Assembly (NCBI RefSeq): GCF_025024155.1 | Contig: NW_026251732.1 | Span: 186,001 to 250,000 of the forward strand | Reading direction: 5' to 3' | DNA: 64,000 nt | DNA from: Gamsiella multidivaricata | Lineage: Eukaryota; Mortierellomycota; Mortierellomycetes; Mortierellales; Mortierellaceae | Shown here: positions 52,509 to 63,071 of the stretch, piece after piece | Layout: each line of letters starts with the position of its first letter | Numbering within the stretch: the first letter of the stretch is position 1 | Notes under the pieces: generated by a model | Told to the model about the DNA's origin: nothing | The model's database searches: none | The model's input: the letters and a program-made list of their open reading frames with translations, nothing else | Program-made: the position numbers and the translations under genes

Positions 52509-53632
52509 GTGACAGGGTCAGGAACAGGAAAATGAGAAAAGCAGCGTCGGTACTATTGTTTTTTTAGCGCGCTTGTTGGAGATTGCGAAATGAACGAGTG
52601 GATCTGTACATAAATCCACTTCCGGACTCCTCAAAATAAAGAAACGAAAAACGCGAGATATTGTTATCATTCAGAGTCTATTAGAGATGAGAGCCCGAAC
52701 GTGCGAAAGGAAGTTCTAGCATCATATGCGGCCGAAGGTGAAGGCATGTCGGCGTTGGAGGTCTATTCCTTAGCTCTCATCCGCTTTATCCACTGGAAAA
52801 CTTCAGCCACAGGCCTTTGAATCGCAGGTGAGCATGTATAGCGTAATGCTCCTTTTAGGTTCGAATGGCAACGCTGGTATGTTCCTTGCGGACTTGATTG
52901 ACTGTAAATCTGTAATTCTTGATCTATCAGCACCCTTTCTGTGCTGAAAGAGAAAAATTGCAAGAAAGAGAATCAAGAAGAAAGAAACCATGATACAGAT
53001 TACTTACCAGTTGCGTGGAAGATCCAGCACCCGGTCCATGTATGCTGTCTAGGCAGAGGCGATAAATGGCTTTTAAATAAATGTGTCTTTATTCATTAGC
53101 TCATAAGCCTGAACCTCCTGGGTCGTGCATTCTGCCGTTGCGTGTATGGTTAGGATGCTCTCCCTTTAATATCTCATTACTGAGCCGGCCTTTTGTCTCT
53201 TCCAATATGGTTTCGTCTTAACTCGACTTCAAGTTTAAAAGGACGATCGAACATTGCGCTCGTCGTCCTTTTCTCATCATCCTGGCATAATCGATAAATC
53301 GTTGCCGATCTCTCATCTCGCGCTTCAGCTTGCATGAATTTATCGTCCTGAACTTTCTTTTCGTGAGATGTTCAGTCGTACGCGGTATGGTGGGTACTTG
53401 ATAATGGTAGTGCGGCTGAATACATTGGTATCCATCTCTATCAAAGGTACACAAAGCGCGCGACTGACTAAACGTTCGACAGTGAACGGCGCATAGCTCA
53501 GCGGACGAATCAGATGCGCGAGAAATAATTTAAGGTTTCATCGAATGGTATTCCTCCAGATCATCATCTCGTTCGTTCGATCACCTCTTCTTCCCCCATC
53601 AACCTCATTCTCCCCTTTTATTCTCATCAAGA
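52509..53632. other. intergenic, no gene supported
   Basis: AATAAAG at about 52636 is the likely MDH poly(A) signal. The rest shows only short frames. A tRNA-like A-box at 53489-53500 is not backed by a complete cloverleaf. Confidence 0.5.
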
Positions 53633-54422
53633 ATGGCAAAGGCAGCGAAACCACTGAAGCCCAGCAAGGCGGCGAAGCAACAACGCAAGCAGCTGGAGAG
53701 CGTCAACCCCTTTGCAGACTCGTCTCTTTTCGCCAAAAGCCAGCAGTACATCAAGGATGCACCGGATGCGAGACCCTTTGAAGATATGTCCTATATTATC
53801 GTTGGCGTCTTGGGATTCTTCATCTGGAGACTTTCCGTCGCTGTCACCAGCGGACATGAAGGTATATTTCGAAAAGTCAAAAGTCAATCTTACGCCATGA
53901 TCAACCAGATGCAGCGCGATTGCATCTACCTTCTCCGGAAATTGAAATTTCCTACCTTTTTAATAACACCTGTCTTCCTTTCTTCATGCAATATAGGGGC
54001 GATTGGCGTATGGAGCCTGTTCTCATTCGGCTCTGTGGTGATTATCAACGTCTGGACCTTCTTCTTGGTCATGGTCTCGGCGAAACGTCGTGGCGACATT
54101 GGTATCCTCCGGATCGTGGACTCGGACATCTTGCGCTTCACGGCCCTCTCGGGTCTCTTCGGCGCCTGGGCAGCGACCCTTTGTAAGTTTCGACAACAGA
54201 ATCCCATCAGTTTGACAAAGTAACTGTGAATGTTCTCGTCAATGTAAACATCAATCTAACCAATCGATTGTCTCTTCTTTTTTTTTTTTTTTTTTTATTG
54301 GGAACTTTGGATGAATAGTGTTCAGATATAGACCTGCGGACAAGACTTACTTCCCCAAGATCATCGGCTTGACCGTCGCCAATATCTTCTGGGTCATTAT
54401 CTATGTCAGGTATTATCTTTGA
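53633..54422 (+). CDS. DUF1294-domain membrane protein
   Basis: Exons 53633-53861, 53997-54182, 54319-54422 give 172 residues. The Lys-rich N-terminus (MAKAAKPLKPSKAAKQQRKQ) is followed by hydrophobic spans at about 53-70, 79-102, 122-140 and 153-170. The last half reads SAKRRGD...LRFTALSGLFGAWAAT then LFRYRPADKTYFPKIIGLT, matching the DUF1294 pattern (GG..GA......FRHKt.K..F). The function of this family is not established. TGA comes five codons after a possible further donor (CAG|GTATTA), so another exon is not excluded, though the stop gives a family-like end. Confidence 0.75.
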
Positions 54423-54786
54423 CGCATGATAAACATGCATACAATTGTACCATATAATAATTTCGCAATAAAAAAAAAGTTGACGTTTAATGACATGTTT
54501 GGAATGACATGGTCCTTTTCTTTTTTGGATGTATTTAAAAGAAGAAAAAAAAAGAGAAAAGAGAGCGTCTATGATAAAAAAGAGTACAAATGCCATATGG
54601 ATGGCGATAAAAAATGCTGCTTCTTGCTCCTCATTGAACCACATTCTATTGCTCCCGTCAGCAATCCCATTATGTTCTTGTTTCGATACGGGTTGTGGTT
54701 TCTATATCCTGATATCTCGACTGCGTCGCTTCTGGGCATCTCCAAATCTTCCATATTCCTTCGATCCACTGCTTCCCGTCCTGCTT

Positions 54787-56107
54787 CTACTCCAACGAAA
54801 CAGTGGCACCGAGATCCTCGAGGGTCTTCTTCAACTTCTCAGCATCAGCCTTGTTCAAGTTCTCCTTGACGATCTTTGGTGCTCCCTCAACAAACTTCTT
54901 GGCCTACAAAGAAAAAAAAAAGAAGAAATAGACACAATAATACAAAATATCAGTTTTAACTCCACCTTCGATCTAATCAAGATCCATTGTCCACAATAAA
55001 AAATAAAAATAAAAAAAGTATAAGACAAAACATACCTCGACCAGGTTAATGCCAGGAATGATGTTCTTGATCTCACGGATCAACTTTGCCTTCGCAGCTG
55101 CATCGAACTTCTCGAGCTTGACGTTGAACTCTGTCTTCTCCGCGACCTTCTCCTCCTCAACCGGGGCAGCAGCAGCCTGACCATTACCAGCTGAGGCACC
55201 ACCGCCTCCCATAGGCATAGAGATCTCCTGGATGTTCAAACGGGTCTATAACATAACAGACAGTCAACAAGACAAATAGTCAAAAGCATCAGTTCATTGT
55301 TCTTATTTTCAGCCAACTGGTCCATTCAGAATACTTTCCGCTGTCGTCTTTTTACCTTTAGGAGGGAGACCAAATCCGCGGTCTGGAGAAGGGTTAATCC
55401 GGAGATCTGGTCAACGATCGAGACGATCTTGGGGTCGACATCCTTGCTAGAGCCGGGGGCCTCCAACTTGTCACCAGCAGCAAACGAGTAGTTGGCAACC
55501 CTGCTCACAGCCGCGCGGGAAGCAGTTCTATAAATCAAGAAAGGCAAAAGAAAGAGGAAAACAGTGAGTTGATTAGTCTATATGAGATCGTCATTGTAAA
55601 AACATTGTGTTTGCTCGAAACGCTAGGAGTCTCTAATAACCAATTGAGTGATACCCTCAGGAAGCAGGAGAGACAGGTGGATGAAGTAAAAAAAAGAAAA
55701 GATAGAGCTGTACCTGGAGATGATGCGGGGAGCAAGACGGGCAGAGACGGTGCGCAACTAAGTTCCGTCGAGAGATATCAAAGGCCAAAAAAGAGGGTCG
55801 AATAGGAGAATTGGTAGCGGATTAGCTGCTGAACCCGCATCAAGGATGTCTTCTGATTTTCCAATATGCATTTTGATAGCATGTCGCGTGGCAGAAGCTT
55901 GGTATCCCGTTCCCGAGACGTTTGCGTGTGTGTTCGTTCCAAAGCAGACGTTGGTTGATCACGATGTTTAATGATCAGCTCTCCTGGAGTTCGCCGTAAT
56001 GATTCCAATCCTGTCTTCTTTTCCCCTTGACAATTCTTATTAGTAAAAGCAACGGTATCCTGAGGATGCAAGTTTCGCCGTTGCTGGTCTGTCTGGTGCT
56101 TTACCAT
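54787..56107 (-). CDS. mitochondrial ribosomal protein bL12m (L7/L12)
   Basis: Minus-strand exons 55757-55714, 55527-55356, 55245-55036 and 54903-54787 encode the protein, and a first exon of only ATG (56107-56105, donor GTAAAG) completes it to 181 residues starting [20 protein letters not shown], a basic, Arg/Ser-rich mitochondrial presequence. The N-terminal dimerisation part is [20 protein letters not shown], then an Ala-rich hinge, then the C-terminal domain [20 protein letters not shown] and [20 protein letters not shown] ending GATVSLE. It forms the stalk that recruits GTPase factors. An in-frame TAG directly before exon 2 forces an upstream start exon, but the ATG-only exon is my inference. 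Confidence 0.87.
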
Positions 56108-57031
56108 GGTGAGTGTTTATATGAGGATGTGAGTAAGGTGTGGTGGAAGGCCGGGGGGGAAGAGTATATAAACAAATCCACACGTGCCTCTAGTTGTACC
56201 AGTCACGCGTTCTTTTGCCACCAAATGTGTTCAGGTTGCACAAAAAACGTACAAGTCGCGTTCTTTATTATAATCATGCTGGTATATTTGCAATCGCTAT
56301 GCGGTATGAAGACCCATGGACATACCTACCTCGACCTCCACTGGTGCAATTACCATTCAGATAAAAGTCGGCCCTGTAGCCCTGCAAAACTTCATAGCTT
56401 GGATGGAGCAAACTTGGACGATTGAAAAGAGAGCGCCGGTAGATCGAGTGCCTGCGTATGCCTTGTTTCTTATTCTTTTACTCGTCGTAGTTATCATGGC
56501 ATTGGATATTGTTCTTTTGACGCCTTTTGTTTCTTCGCTTTCTTTCCTTTCTTGTCTTTCTTCATCTTCCATTCTTTTGTTATTGTTATTGTTATTGTTA
56601 TTGTTATTTTTTTTGTTTTTGTTTTTGTTTTTGTTTTTGTTTTTGTTGTTGTTCTTTAATATTTTTTTTTGTTCATTTCACTCCACGACCTCTTATTCTT
56701 ATTCTTATTCTTATTCTTATTATCCTATTTTATCCGCACGCCCATCCTGTTTATTGTCCTTCAGCAAGTATTAATAGATGCACCACGGAGCCCTCCTGTT
56801 AAAGGCCAAGAGATAAAGAAGCAATCGCAAAGTATGAAAGAAAAAAATACACATGAAAGTCGGCGGCCACATGAGGTCCATGTCCGTAATCCAGTAAGCT
56901 GTTCCTAATGTAAACATCCCCTTACGTCCCGCAATTGCACCCTGTCCATCCTTGAAAAAAAAAGCCCCTCAATCTTTCGCCCTACGATAACGACTATTGC
57001 CAGTTGGGATGGTCCTGCCTCCTGCTACGCT
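56108..57031. other. intergenic with microsatellites
   Basis: TTATTG and TTTTTG repeats (56577-56652) and TTATTC repeats (56694-56725) sit in the 3' flank of the Pab2 gene and 5' flank of bL12m. A TATATAAAC at 56165 may serve the bL12m promoter. No gene supported. Confidence 0.55.
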
Positions 57032-57985
57032 TTAGTACGGAGCATAGTAACCGCCACGACCGCCACGACCACGTCTAACGCGCATGAACGAAGAAAACAG
57101 TGTTATAGGCCACATTTCATAGTATTCGTTCATGACCACACTGTGATAACATAAAGCTGCAAAGATCATTACCCGCCACGTCCACGATATCCTCCGCCAT
57201 ATGGAGGTGGTGCGCCATACATGGGTGGATGGCCATATCCGCCATAAGCACCATGTCCTGCAAACCCTCCACGATAGGCACCACGACCACGGCCACGGCC
57301 TCGAGCAGCCATTCCAGGAACGTTCGTACGCTTGGGCGTGACTTTGATCAGACGCGCACGGAAGAGTGAATCGTTCATGACGATGGCATTGGCGACGGAA
57401 GAGGCGTCTGCAAACTCAACGTATGCATATCCCTTGGGCTGGCCAGTCCATTTGTCGCACAGGATCGTGATACGGTTGATAGTCCCGCATGACTGAAAAT
57501 GCGATTGAAGTTCCTCAGGTGTTGAGCCCCAGTCCACGTTTCCGACATAGACCGATCTTGAATCGACAGCCTCCTTATCTAGATGACGATTTTTTTTTTT
57601 TTCATTCCATGTGGTTGCTTGTCAGTATTCGCTGGTGGAGGAAAAAAAAATAGTACAAAGAGGATAATGCGAGTTGGAGGTTCTTGGACATGCCTTCTTC
57701 AACCATGTTCATGTCCTTCTCTGCCTGGGCTTGCATCTCACGAAGTTTAGCAGCCTCAGCCTCCATCTCCTTGACACGCTGCTTCATGGCCTCAATTTCC
57801 TAGGTGTGGCCAAAGAAAAAAGACCATGTAAGTAGACGTGGATATTCTTGAATTGAAATGGTGGCATCACTACCATAGTCAATGAAACAATCATCAGTTT
57901 TCCTTGCCTCATCTCCGAGATCCCTCTCGAGATCGTCATTTCCAGCAACAATCTGGTTGTTGATATGCGATTCCTCTGTAGACAT
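57032..57985 (-). CDS. nuclear poly(A)-binding protein (Pab2/PABPN1)
   Basis: Exons 57985-57908, 57799-57694, 57578-57173 and 57074-57032 give 210 residues. The protein binds nascent poly(A) in the nucleus and stimulates poly(A) polymerase. An acidic N-terminus leads into the coiled coil [20 protein letters not shown] (27-46). The RRM spans about 68-145, with RNP2 SVYVGNVDW and RNP1 KGYAYVEF. The tail [11 protein letters not shown] is followed by RG/RGG repeats and ends GYYAPY, like the human WYSPY end. To keep frame, introns 1 and 2 need GC donors (GAG|GCAAGG and GAAG|GCATGT); intron 3 is GT-AG. Length suits fungal members. Confidence 0.9.
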
Positions 57986-58875
57986 GTTTTATAATAAATG
58001 TCGATCTAGGTGAGCTATTGAGTGGACAAAAAACAAGGACGAAGAATAGGGCAGTTAGCATTCGTTTAAATAACTTTGGTGGATCCGACGGTGTGCGGAC
58101 GTTGCCAATGTGCGACAACCGAAGCAGGAAATGGATTGGAAATCAAAGCGCGCTGGCGAGAACAAGAGCGAAGAGGGGGACACCTCTGAGGGCTAATTGA
58201 ATCAGGGGATGGCACCAATAGGATATGTAACGGGCGCCAACCCTTATCGCCAAAGACATGAAATAAACAAGGAAGCTTCAAATACTGCACATTGAAGAGA
58301 AGCGGTATCATGAACAGGTCTGACAAGGATGAGGTGTCGGAGAAGAGTTCAGTGGGTGCGGCTCCAGTTCAAGCTGCTTTCATCGAGCCTGAATAATGAG
58401 CATTGGCGGTTGCTTCCAGGTCATCGCAAGATGTAGTTGCTCCTTGTCCAAGCCCTTTCTGCTCCTTATCCAAATGAAAGCAATGCAGTGGAAAGGGTCT
58501 TTGCTATGCAGCCTCGGCGGTTGTCAGCCAAGTCGGTGGCATCAAGACTTACCAGAAGAGTGGAGCAGCGTGTGTTTATGAATGGGTGGTGCTTGTGAAG
58601 AAATAAAAGGAAGCTGGGTCTTGGAGCTACAAAAAAATGCTGCCAATCCATGGTCACCGTACTGCGGTTGCATCGTGTGCGCTGCAGTCTGCTCAAATGA
58701 GCAACCTTCAACGTACGATGGAAAAATTGTACGTGATCAACCTATTCGATTTTTATGAAGAATAAGAAGAATAAGCTCTTTCTTTTGTTTAGAGTTTTCA
58801 TCGCAAGGTCTCTAATATTAGGCTATAAAGAAACCGTGTCCGACCTAGACGCCAATCCTAAAGGCGACCTTCAGC
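57986..58875. other. intergenic, no gene supported
   Basis: Short frames only, none with a motif. It holds the Pab2 promoter (minus) and the 3' side of the next minus-strand gene. Confidence 0.5.
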
Positions 58876-59661
58876 TCAAAGGCTCCATGCAGAGAACAAT
58901 GCCATTGCCGCAAGATTCTGTGTCCATATCCCGCTCTGCACCCATTCCTTCCTGTTACCTGCGTCCGATCGCGCCTTTGGTATCAGTCCCTCGTGTCTGG
59001 TACTCACAGGATGCGGCTTCCCTACATACTTGGGCGATATCCTGTGGGTACTTTTTGCATGTCGTCGGCCGCCCCCTTCCTTGCTGTGGTACCCATCACC
59101 GCCTGCGCTCTTCTTGCTGTCGACCGCAATTTCTTCATCATCTTCTATGGGTACGACATAATGCACCTTTTTCCGACGAGGACTCTCCAGATTCAGTTTG
59201 CGGACAACCCCATGAGGACCGCGGTGCTGGCGGTATTTTGTGTACCAGTCTTGGTGGGCTACCATGTAGACCTTGCCGTTCTTGTGGTACGTCGTTGACC
59301 TTGGGATGGCACGAAAATGAAAGCTGCTACTGGACACTGTCGAGTGATGATCGTCTGAGGACGCTGACCCTTCTGCATCACTCGACCTACGAGTAGATCC
59401 AGAGCTGCGCTTTCGTATGGTGTCGTATTTGATATCTTTATCTATGTCACTCCTCTTCGCAGTTTGGGACACATAGCTGCTATATGTTGTCTTTTGTGGG
59501 TATTTTACTGGATGGCACGTTCGGTAGTCCAGGTCCGAGTATTGGCCGGCGGTATCAGATGAAGAGCAATGGTACCCAGGGGAGGCCTCGACAGGGCCAA
59601 GCAGATGGAGGGTTGAGAGAAGTATGACTGATATCCAGACGGATACTATAGGTGCCCGCAT
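58876..59661 (-). CDS. secreted basic protein of unknown function (261 aa)
   Basis: The frame is open from 59748, but the internal Met at 59661 gives MRAPIVSVWISVILLSTLHL, a clear signal peptide with a cleavage near VEAS, so I prefer that start. The mature part has two early cysteines, many Ser/Arg/Lys/His residues, and a central block VYMVAHQDWYTKYRQHRGPH. A second hydrophobic stretch at the C-terminus (NLAAMALFSAWSL) might be a GPI-type signal, though it is short. No family recognised. It is intronless and next to another secreted protein gene in the same orientation. Confidence 0.6.
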   Translation of the reverse strand: MRAPIVSVWISVILLSTLHLLGPVEASPGYHCSSSDTAGQYSDLDYRTCHPVKYPQKTTYSSYVSQTAKRSDIDKDIKYDTIRKRSSGSTRRSSDAEGSASSDDHHSTVSSSSFHFRAIPRSTTYHKNGKVYMVAHQDWYTKYRQHRGPHGVVRKLNLESPRRKKVHYVVPIEDDEEIAVDSKKSAGGDGYHSKEGGGRRHAKSTHRISPKYVGKPHPVSTRHEGLIPKARSDAGNRKEWVQSGIWTQNLAAMALFSAWSL

Positions 59662-60051
59662 GATTCGTAGCAGTTGAGTAAGTATCTCGAAGAATGTGTC
59701 TTCGGAAAATGGGTTGTCGAAGGGTAGGTGGTCGTCAGCTTCATTCAACCAAAAGATTCGTCGAATGAAGAAAGAGGATGCTCATTCGGGTCCATGGACC
59801 AATGCGGTTGGTTAGGATCGGAACAATACTTGCTGTTGATCCCCCGTGATTCCATGGTATGTTGCATAGGTTGCACAGCACGAAATAAAGACGCGTTTAA
59901 GATGCTCATTGTCACTACGCGCAACATGCATGGTCCAGTCAATGCGCCATAGTATGTTACTTGTTGATATGCATCCTCGTTTATTATATGCTGGTGTGGA
60001 GTATGTATAGGTTGATTTGTTTGGTTTGATATCCTTTTCTTCAGCAACACT
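59662..60051. other. spacer between two secreted-protein genes
   Basis: Contains the 5' flank of the basic secreted protein and the 3' flank of the Kre9-like gene. No exon seen. Confidence 0.5.
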
Positions 60052-60933
60052 CTAGGACTCAGTTTCATAGACTGGAAGTACGGTCGAAAACCGATGCGTG
60101 TAACCAACAACCTTACGACCATTGCCGTAAATCTCGACTCTGACCTGATAATGATCCCTCCGCGGGATATCCCTGGGCAAGATCACAATGTAAAATCCGG
60201 TCCTCGCGTCAAGATTGGCTGCCAGTACCCGCTGAACCTCGGCCTTGGTCGAGTCCTCCGAGCCGTCCTCGTTTGAGACCAGAAGAATGTTGACTTTAGT
60301 CTGGGGAACTTTTTCAAATATCTTGGGAACAGACCACCCAATGGTGTAAGGGGACATCATAACTAATGCCTCGCCGCCGGACTCGTGGACCAGCTGGAGG
60401 GGCTCATCATCCAGGATGACGTCTTGGAACTCTTTCCTGAAGTGGAATTGATCTTCAGCTCCGGCACCTTTGTCTTGTTTAAGTTCGCGGAGGAGCTCGA
60501 CGGTATTAATCGGGTTTTTGATGACTGATTCAGAAGGAGGATGGGTATCGGAGTCAACTTGCTGACTCTCTTCAACTACGAATAGTTTTGAGACAAGGGA
60601 GCGGCTCAGGACGGTCGACGTTCGACCCTTGTAAACTGTCAGGAGCAGCGAGTAGGCTCCCGGTGCGATCTCAGGTCTCAGATTGATTTGTGTCGATCCA
60701 AGGTGCGTTGGAACATAGCGACGGAGAATGGTGGATTGGTTTTTGGAGAGTTGCATAAGTGCGATATCCATTGTGGCTTCCTGCGGCATCTTGGTTCTAT
60801 CCCAGGCGACAGTGACAGTGGGTAAGGTTATCTCGAATCTAAATGGCGCAATGGCGCCTGTTGGGAGAGCATTGGCTGCAGTGTGGAAGGACGCGAAAGA
60901 GAACAGGGAGAGGAGCAACAGAAAGATGGACAT
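60052..60933 (-). CDS. secreted Kre9/Knh1-like beta-sandwich protein (293 aa)
   Basis: The frame stays open into an upstream 7-bp repeat, but the Met at 60933 starts MSIFLLLLSLFSFASFHTAA, a good signal peptide with cleavage near ANA-LP. Two similar beta-rich units follow. One is at about 30-110 (FEITLPTVTVAWDRTKMPQE to APGAYSLLLTVYKG). The second is at about 195-285 (MMSPYTIGWSVPKIFEKVPQ to LPRDIPRRDHYQVRVEIYG). The pattern of an early Trp and a late Tyr in a polar strand resembles the Kre9/Knh1 N-terminal domain of fungal wall proteins (beta-1,6-glucan related). No GPI signal is visible, so it is probably secreted. Domain assignment is by eye and moderate. Confidence 0.6.
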   Translation of the reverse strand: MSIFLLLLSLFSFASFHTAANALPTGAIAPFRFEITLPTVTVAWDRTKMPQEATMDIALMQLSKNQSTILRRYVPTHLGSTQINLRPEIAPGAYSLLLTVYKGRTSTVLSRSLVSKLFVVEESQQVDSDTHPPSESVIKNPINTVELLRELKQDKGAGAEDQFHFRKEFQDVILDDEPLQLVHESGGEALVMMSPYTIGWSVPKIFEKVPQTKVNILLVSNEDGSEDSTKAEVQRVLAANLDARTGFYIVILPRDIPRRDHYQVRVEIYGNGRKVVGYTHRFSTVLPVYETES

Positions 60934-63071
60934 TGGTATCCACGTTATAGTGATATCGTTGCAAGTGTGGATATAGGATATAGATATAGGATATAGGATA
61001 CAGGATACAGGATAGAGGATACAGGATACAGGATAGAGGATACAAGATACAGGATACAGGATATAGGATATAGGATATGGGATATAGGATATGGGATATA
61101 GGATATAGGATGAGGATGGAGATGAGAATAATGAGGCACAGGGGGGGGGCAATGACTTTATATATGAATGTAGAAGGCAATTGTATAGCCAAAGAGTATA
61201 TGAAAGGACGAAAGTGTGTAAACAACGCTGCCGGAACAGGAAGAACCAGGGTCAAAAGATAGTGGAAGCGTAGATCTCACATACGAGGCGAGAACAGAAG
61301 ATGGGGTGTGCAGCTGAGCAGGAGTGGGGATTGGTCCGAGGGAGAATGATAAACAACAACAGAAGCGAATTGATGCCGCGGGATTTATATAACCTACGCA
61401 TGGTGGGCTCCAGAAGGGGAGGAAGAGGAGCTGATGCGGGCGGTCTGGACCCTGTGCCTGTCTACATTCGCTGCGGTCTCGACTCCCCGCCAGTTGGTTG
61501 GCCAGAGCTGGGCGGGCTCTGCTAAAATTAACCTACACCTGCAAAGCAAAGAGGACACAAAGTGCACAAACACCACGACCAACTGCCAGGCAAGACAGGT
61601 CGCACTCGACTGCTCCGCCTTCATGTCTCTCATAAGCTTCTGTGCGGCTGCTGGCGGATGATGACTGCGGTTGCGTACGTGTGTGGATGTGTATTTGGTG
61701 GCCTGTTGGCAATGCAGGTCCAGCTATAACACTCACTGTGGATATAAACTATATAAACTTCGATCACAGCTGTCGGATCTGTTCCACAAATCTGTCGTAA
61801 ATCACATGACTCGGCCCAATCGCCAGCAAAAAAGTGAACATAAGACATGAGACGAACGAAACCTGGGAACGCAGCTGATGTGAAGACAACACGGCGAGGC
61901 AGTGAAATGGTGAACCATAAGGCGGATAGGGGCTTGGTTGGAGCGAACGCGGCAAGCTACCCTGTGTCCCCAAGATGGTTGCACAGAAACACAGCAAATT
62001 TCGCTCTTGAAGGTGAATGTGGATAGAATGAGGCTGGGAGGAAGCCGCGCAAAATGTTTGCACAGGGACATGCGCTCCTGAAGGTGGAGGAGGAGGAGGA
62101 GGGGGGAGGAGCGTCAGAGCGGAACTTTGACTCCGGGGCATGGGCCAGGGGTTTTCCCTCCTTTGACATAGTTGTAGATTGTTCATAGTGTGCTATGACG
62201 GCAAGTTGGCATAGCTCAAGACCGTTAGGCTGCTTACAGGTCAGAATACGCACCGGAATGATGTATTCTTAGGGTTGGTGGCGACTCCGTCTCAGGAACA
62301 CCAGAAGCATCACCTCCTTTTTGGACTAACGGACGTAGAATAGGACACAGCACAAGAAGTAGACATGTGTACTTCAACAAGTACCATCAACGGTGATACT
62401 ACAAGGCTTTCATCGTCTACATTATCTTGTGCGACCACGATCTCCACCTCCCTTGGACTTGAGTATCGTCTGCAGTCTAGCGCGTATCTGGATAGTTTAG
62501 ACAGCACGCGTAGAAGGATTTCATCGCCTGCTGTCAATCATCTCATCTTTTTTTTTTTTTTTTTTTTTCGATAAAACTATCGCTTCGAACTTGTGTATTG
62601 GAATGTGGAGGTAAGCATGTGCCATGCGCCCCAAGGTATCCCTTCAAGGTTTGCTCCGTTAATTGCTCTGTGTCATTGTTGCAGTTGCAAATTGTCTCGC
62701 TGTGAAAACGCGTTTCGCGTCAGGGGCGCGAGCACGATGTCTGCTGCGCTGTATATAGGACAAGCACGCCATGTGCCTCAGGGTACGTTTTACGAAGCGT
62801 ACCTGAAATACTCCGTGTTTGTACATGCACGCGTGCATGAACTTGTACACATGTGCATTGATGCCAGGCAGGCTCTCGATCTTTTGCGCAGAAAAGTCCC
62901 AAAGGCATGCGCGTGCAAGTAAAAAAGCAAAAAGGCAGTTGAGCGCGCTCTCCTTTCCGTCTTGTTTTTCCGTTCCCCCTCCCTTCATCGCTTCATCGCT
63001 TCATCACTTCATCACTTCATCATCTCATCACCTCATCCCTCATCGTCACAACCGCATGCACCTCATAGACT
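60934..63071. other. intergenic with minisatellites; no gene supported
   Basis: A GGATATA-type heptamer array lies at 60970-61118, a T run at 62549-62568, a perfect 16-bp palindrome CATGCACGCGTGCATG at 62824-62839, and an 8-bp TTCATCRC array at 62983-63050. No frame in this stretch shows a motif or splice chain. Confidence 0.5.
60970..61118. repeat. 7-bp minisatellite GGATAYA
   Basis: About 20 units of GGATATA, GGATACA or GGATAGA with a few variants, directly upstream of the Kre9-like gene. Read on that gene's strand the units give TATATCC/TGTATCC, so it may supply many weak TATA-like elements. Confidence 0.85.

Noticed and set aside
53483..53560. tRNA-like A-box (TAGCTCAGCGGA) and GGTTTCATCGAAT
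   Set aside because: Acceptor, anticodon and T stems cannot be formed together, and the B-box is poor.
56577..56725. Hydrophobic Phe/Leu- or Tyr/Ser-repeat frames over the microsatellites
   Set aside because: They arise from TTATTG, TTTTTG and TTATTC repeats in all frames and have no gene context.
57800..57985. Pab2 exon 1 ending at G|GTAGTG (57874)
   Set aside because: That GT donor would put exon 2 out of frame with the conserved coiled coil; the GC donor after GAG (57908) keeps frame.
59662..59748. 29-residue N-terminal extension of the basic secreted protein
   Set aside because: It would place the signal-like hydrophobic segment internally; starting at 59661 gives an ordinary signal peptide.
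60934..61152. N-terminal extension of the Kre9-like protein through ILYPIS/ILYPVS repeats
   Set aside because: This is translation of the 7-bp promoter minisatellite; a good signal peptide starts at 60933.
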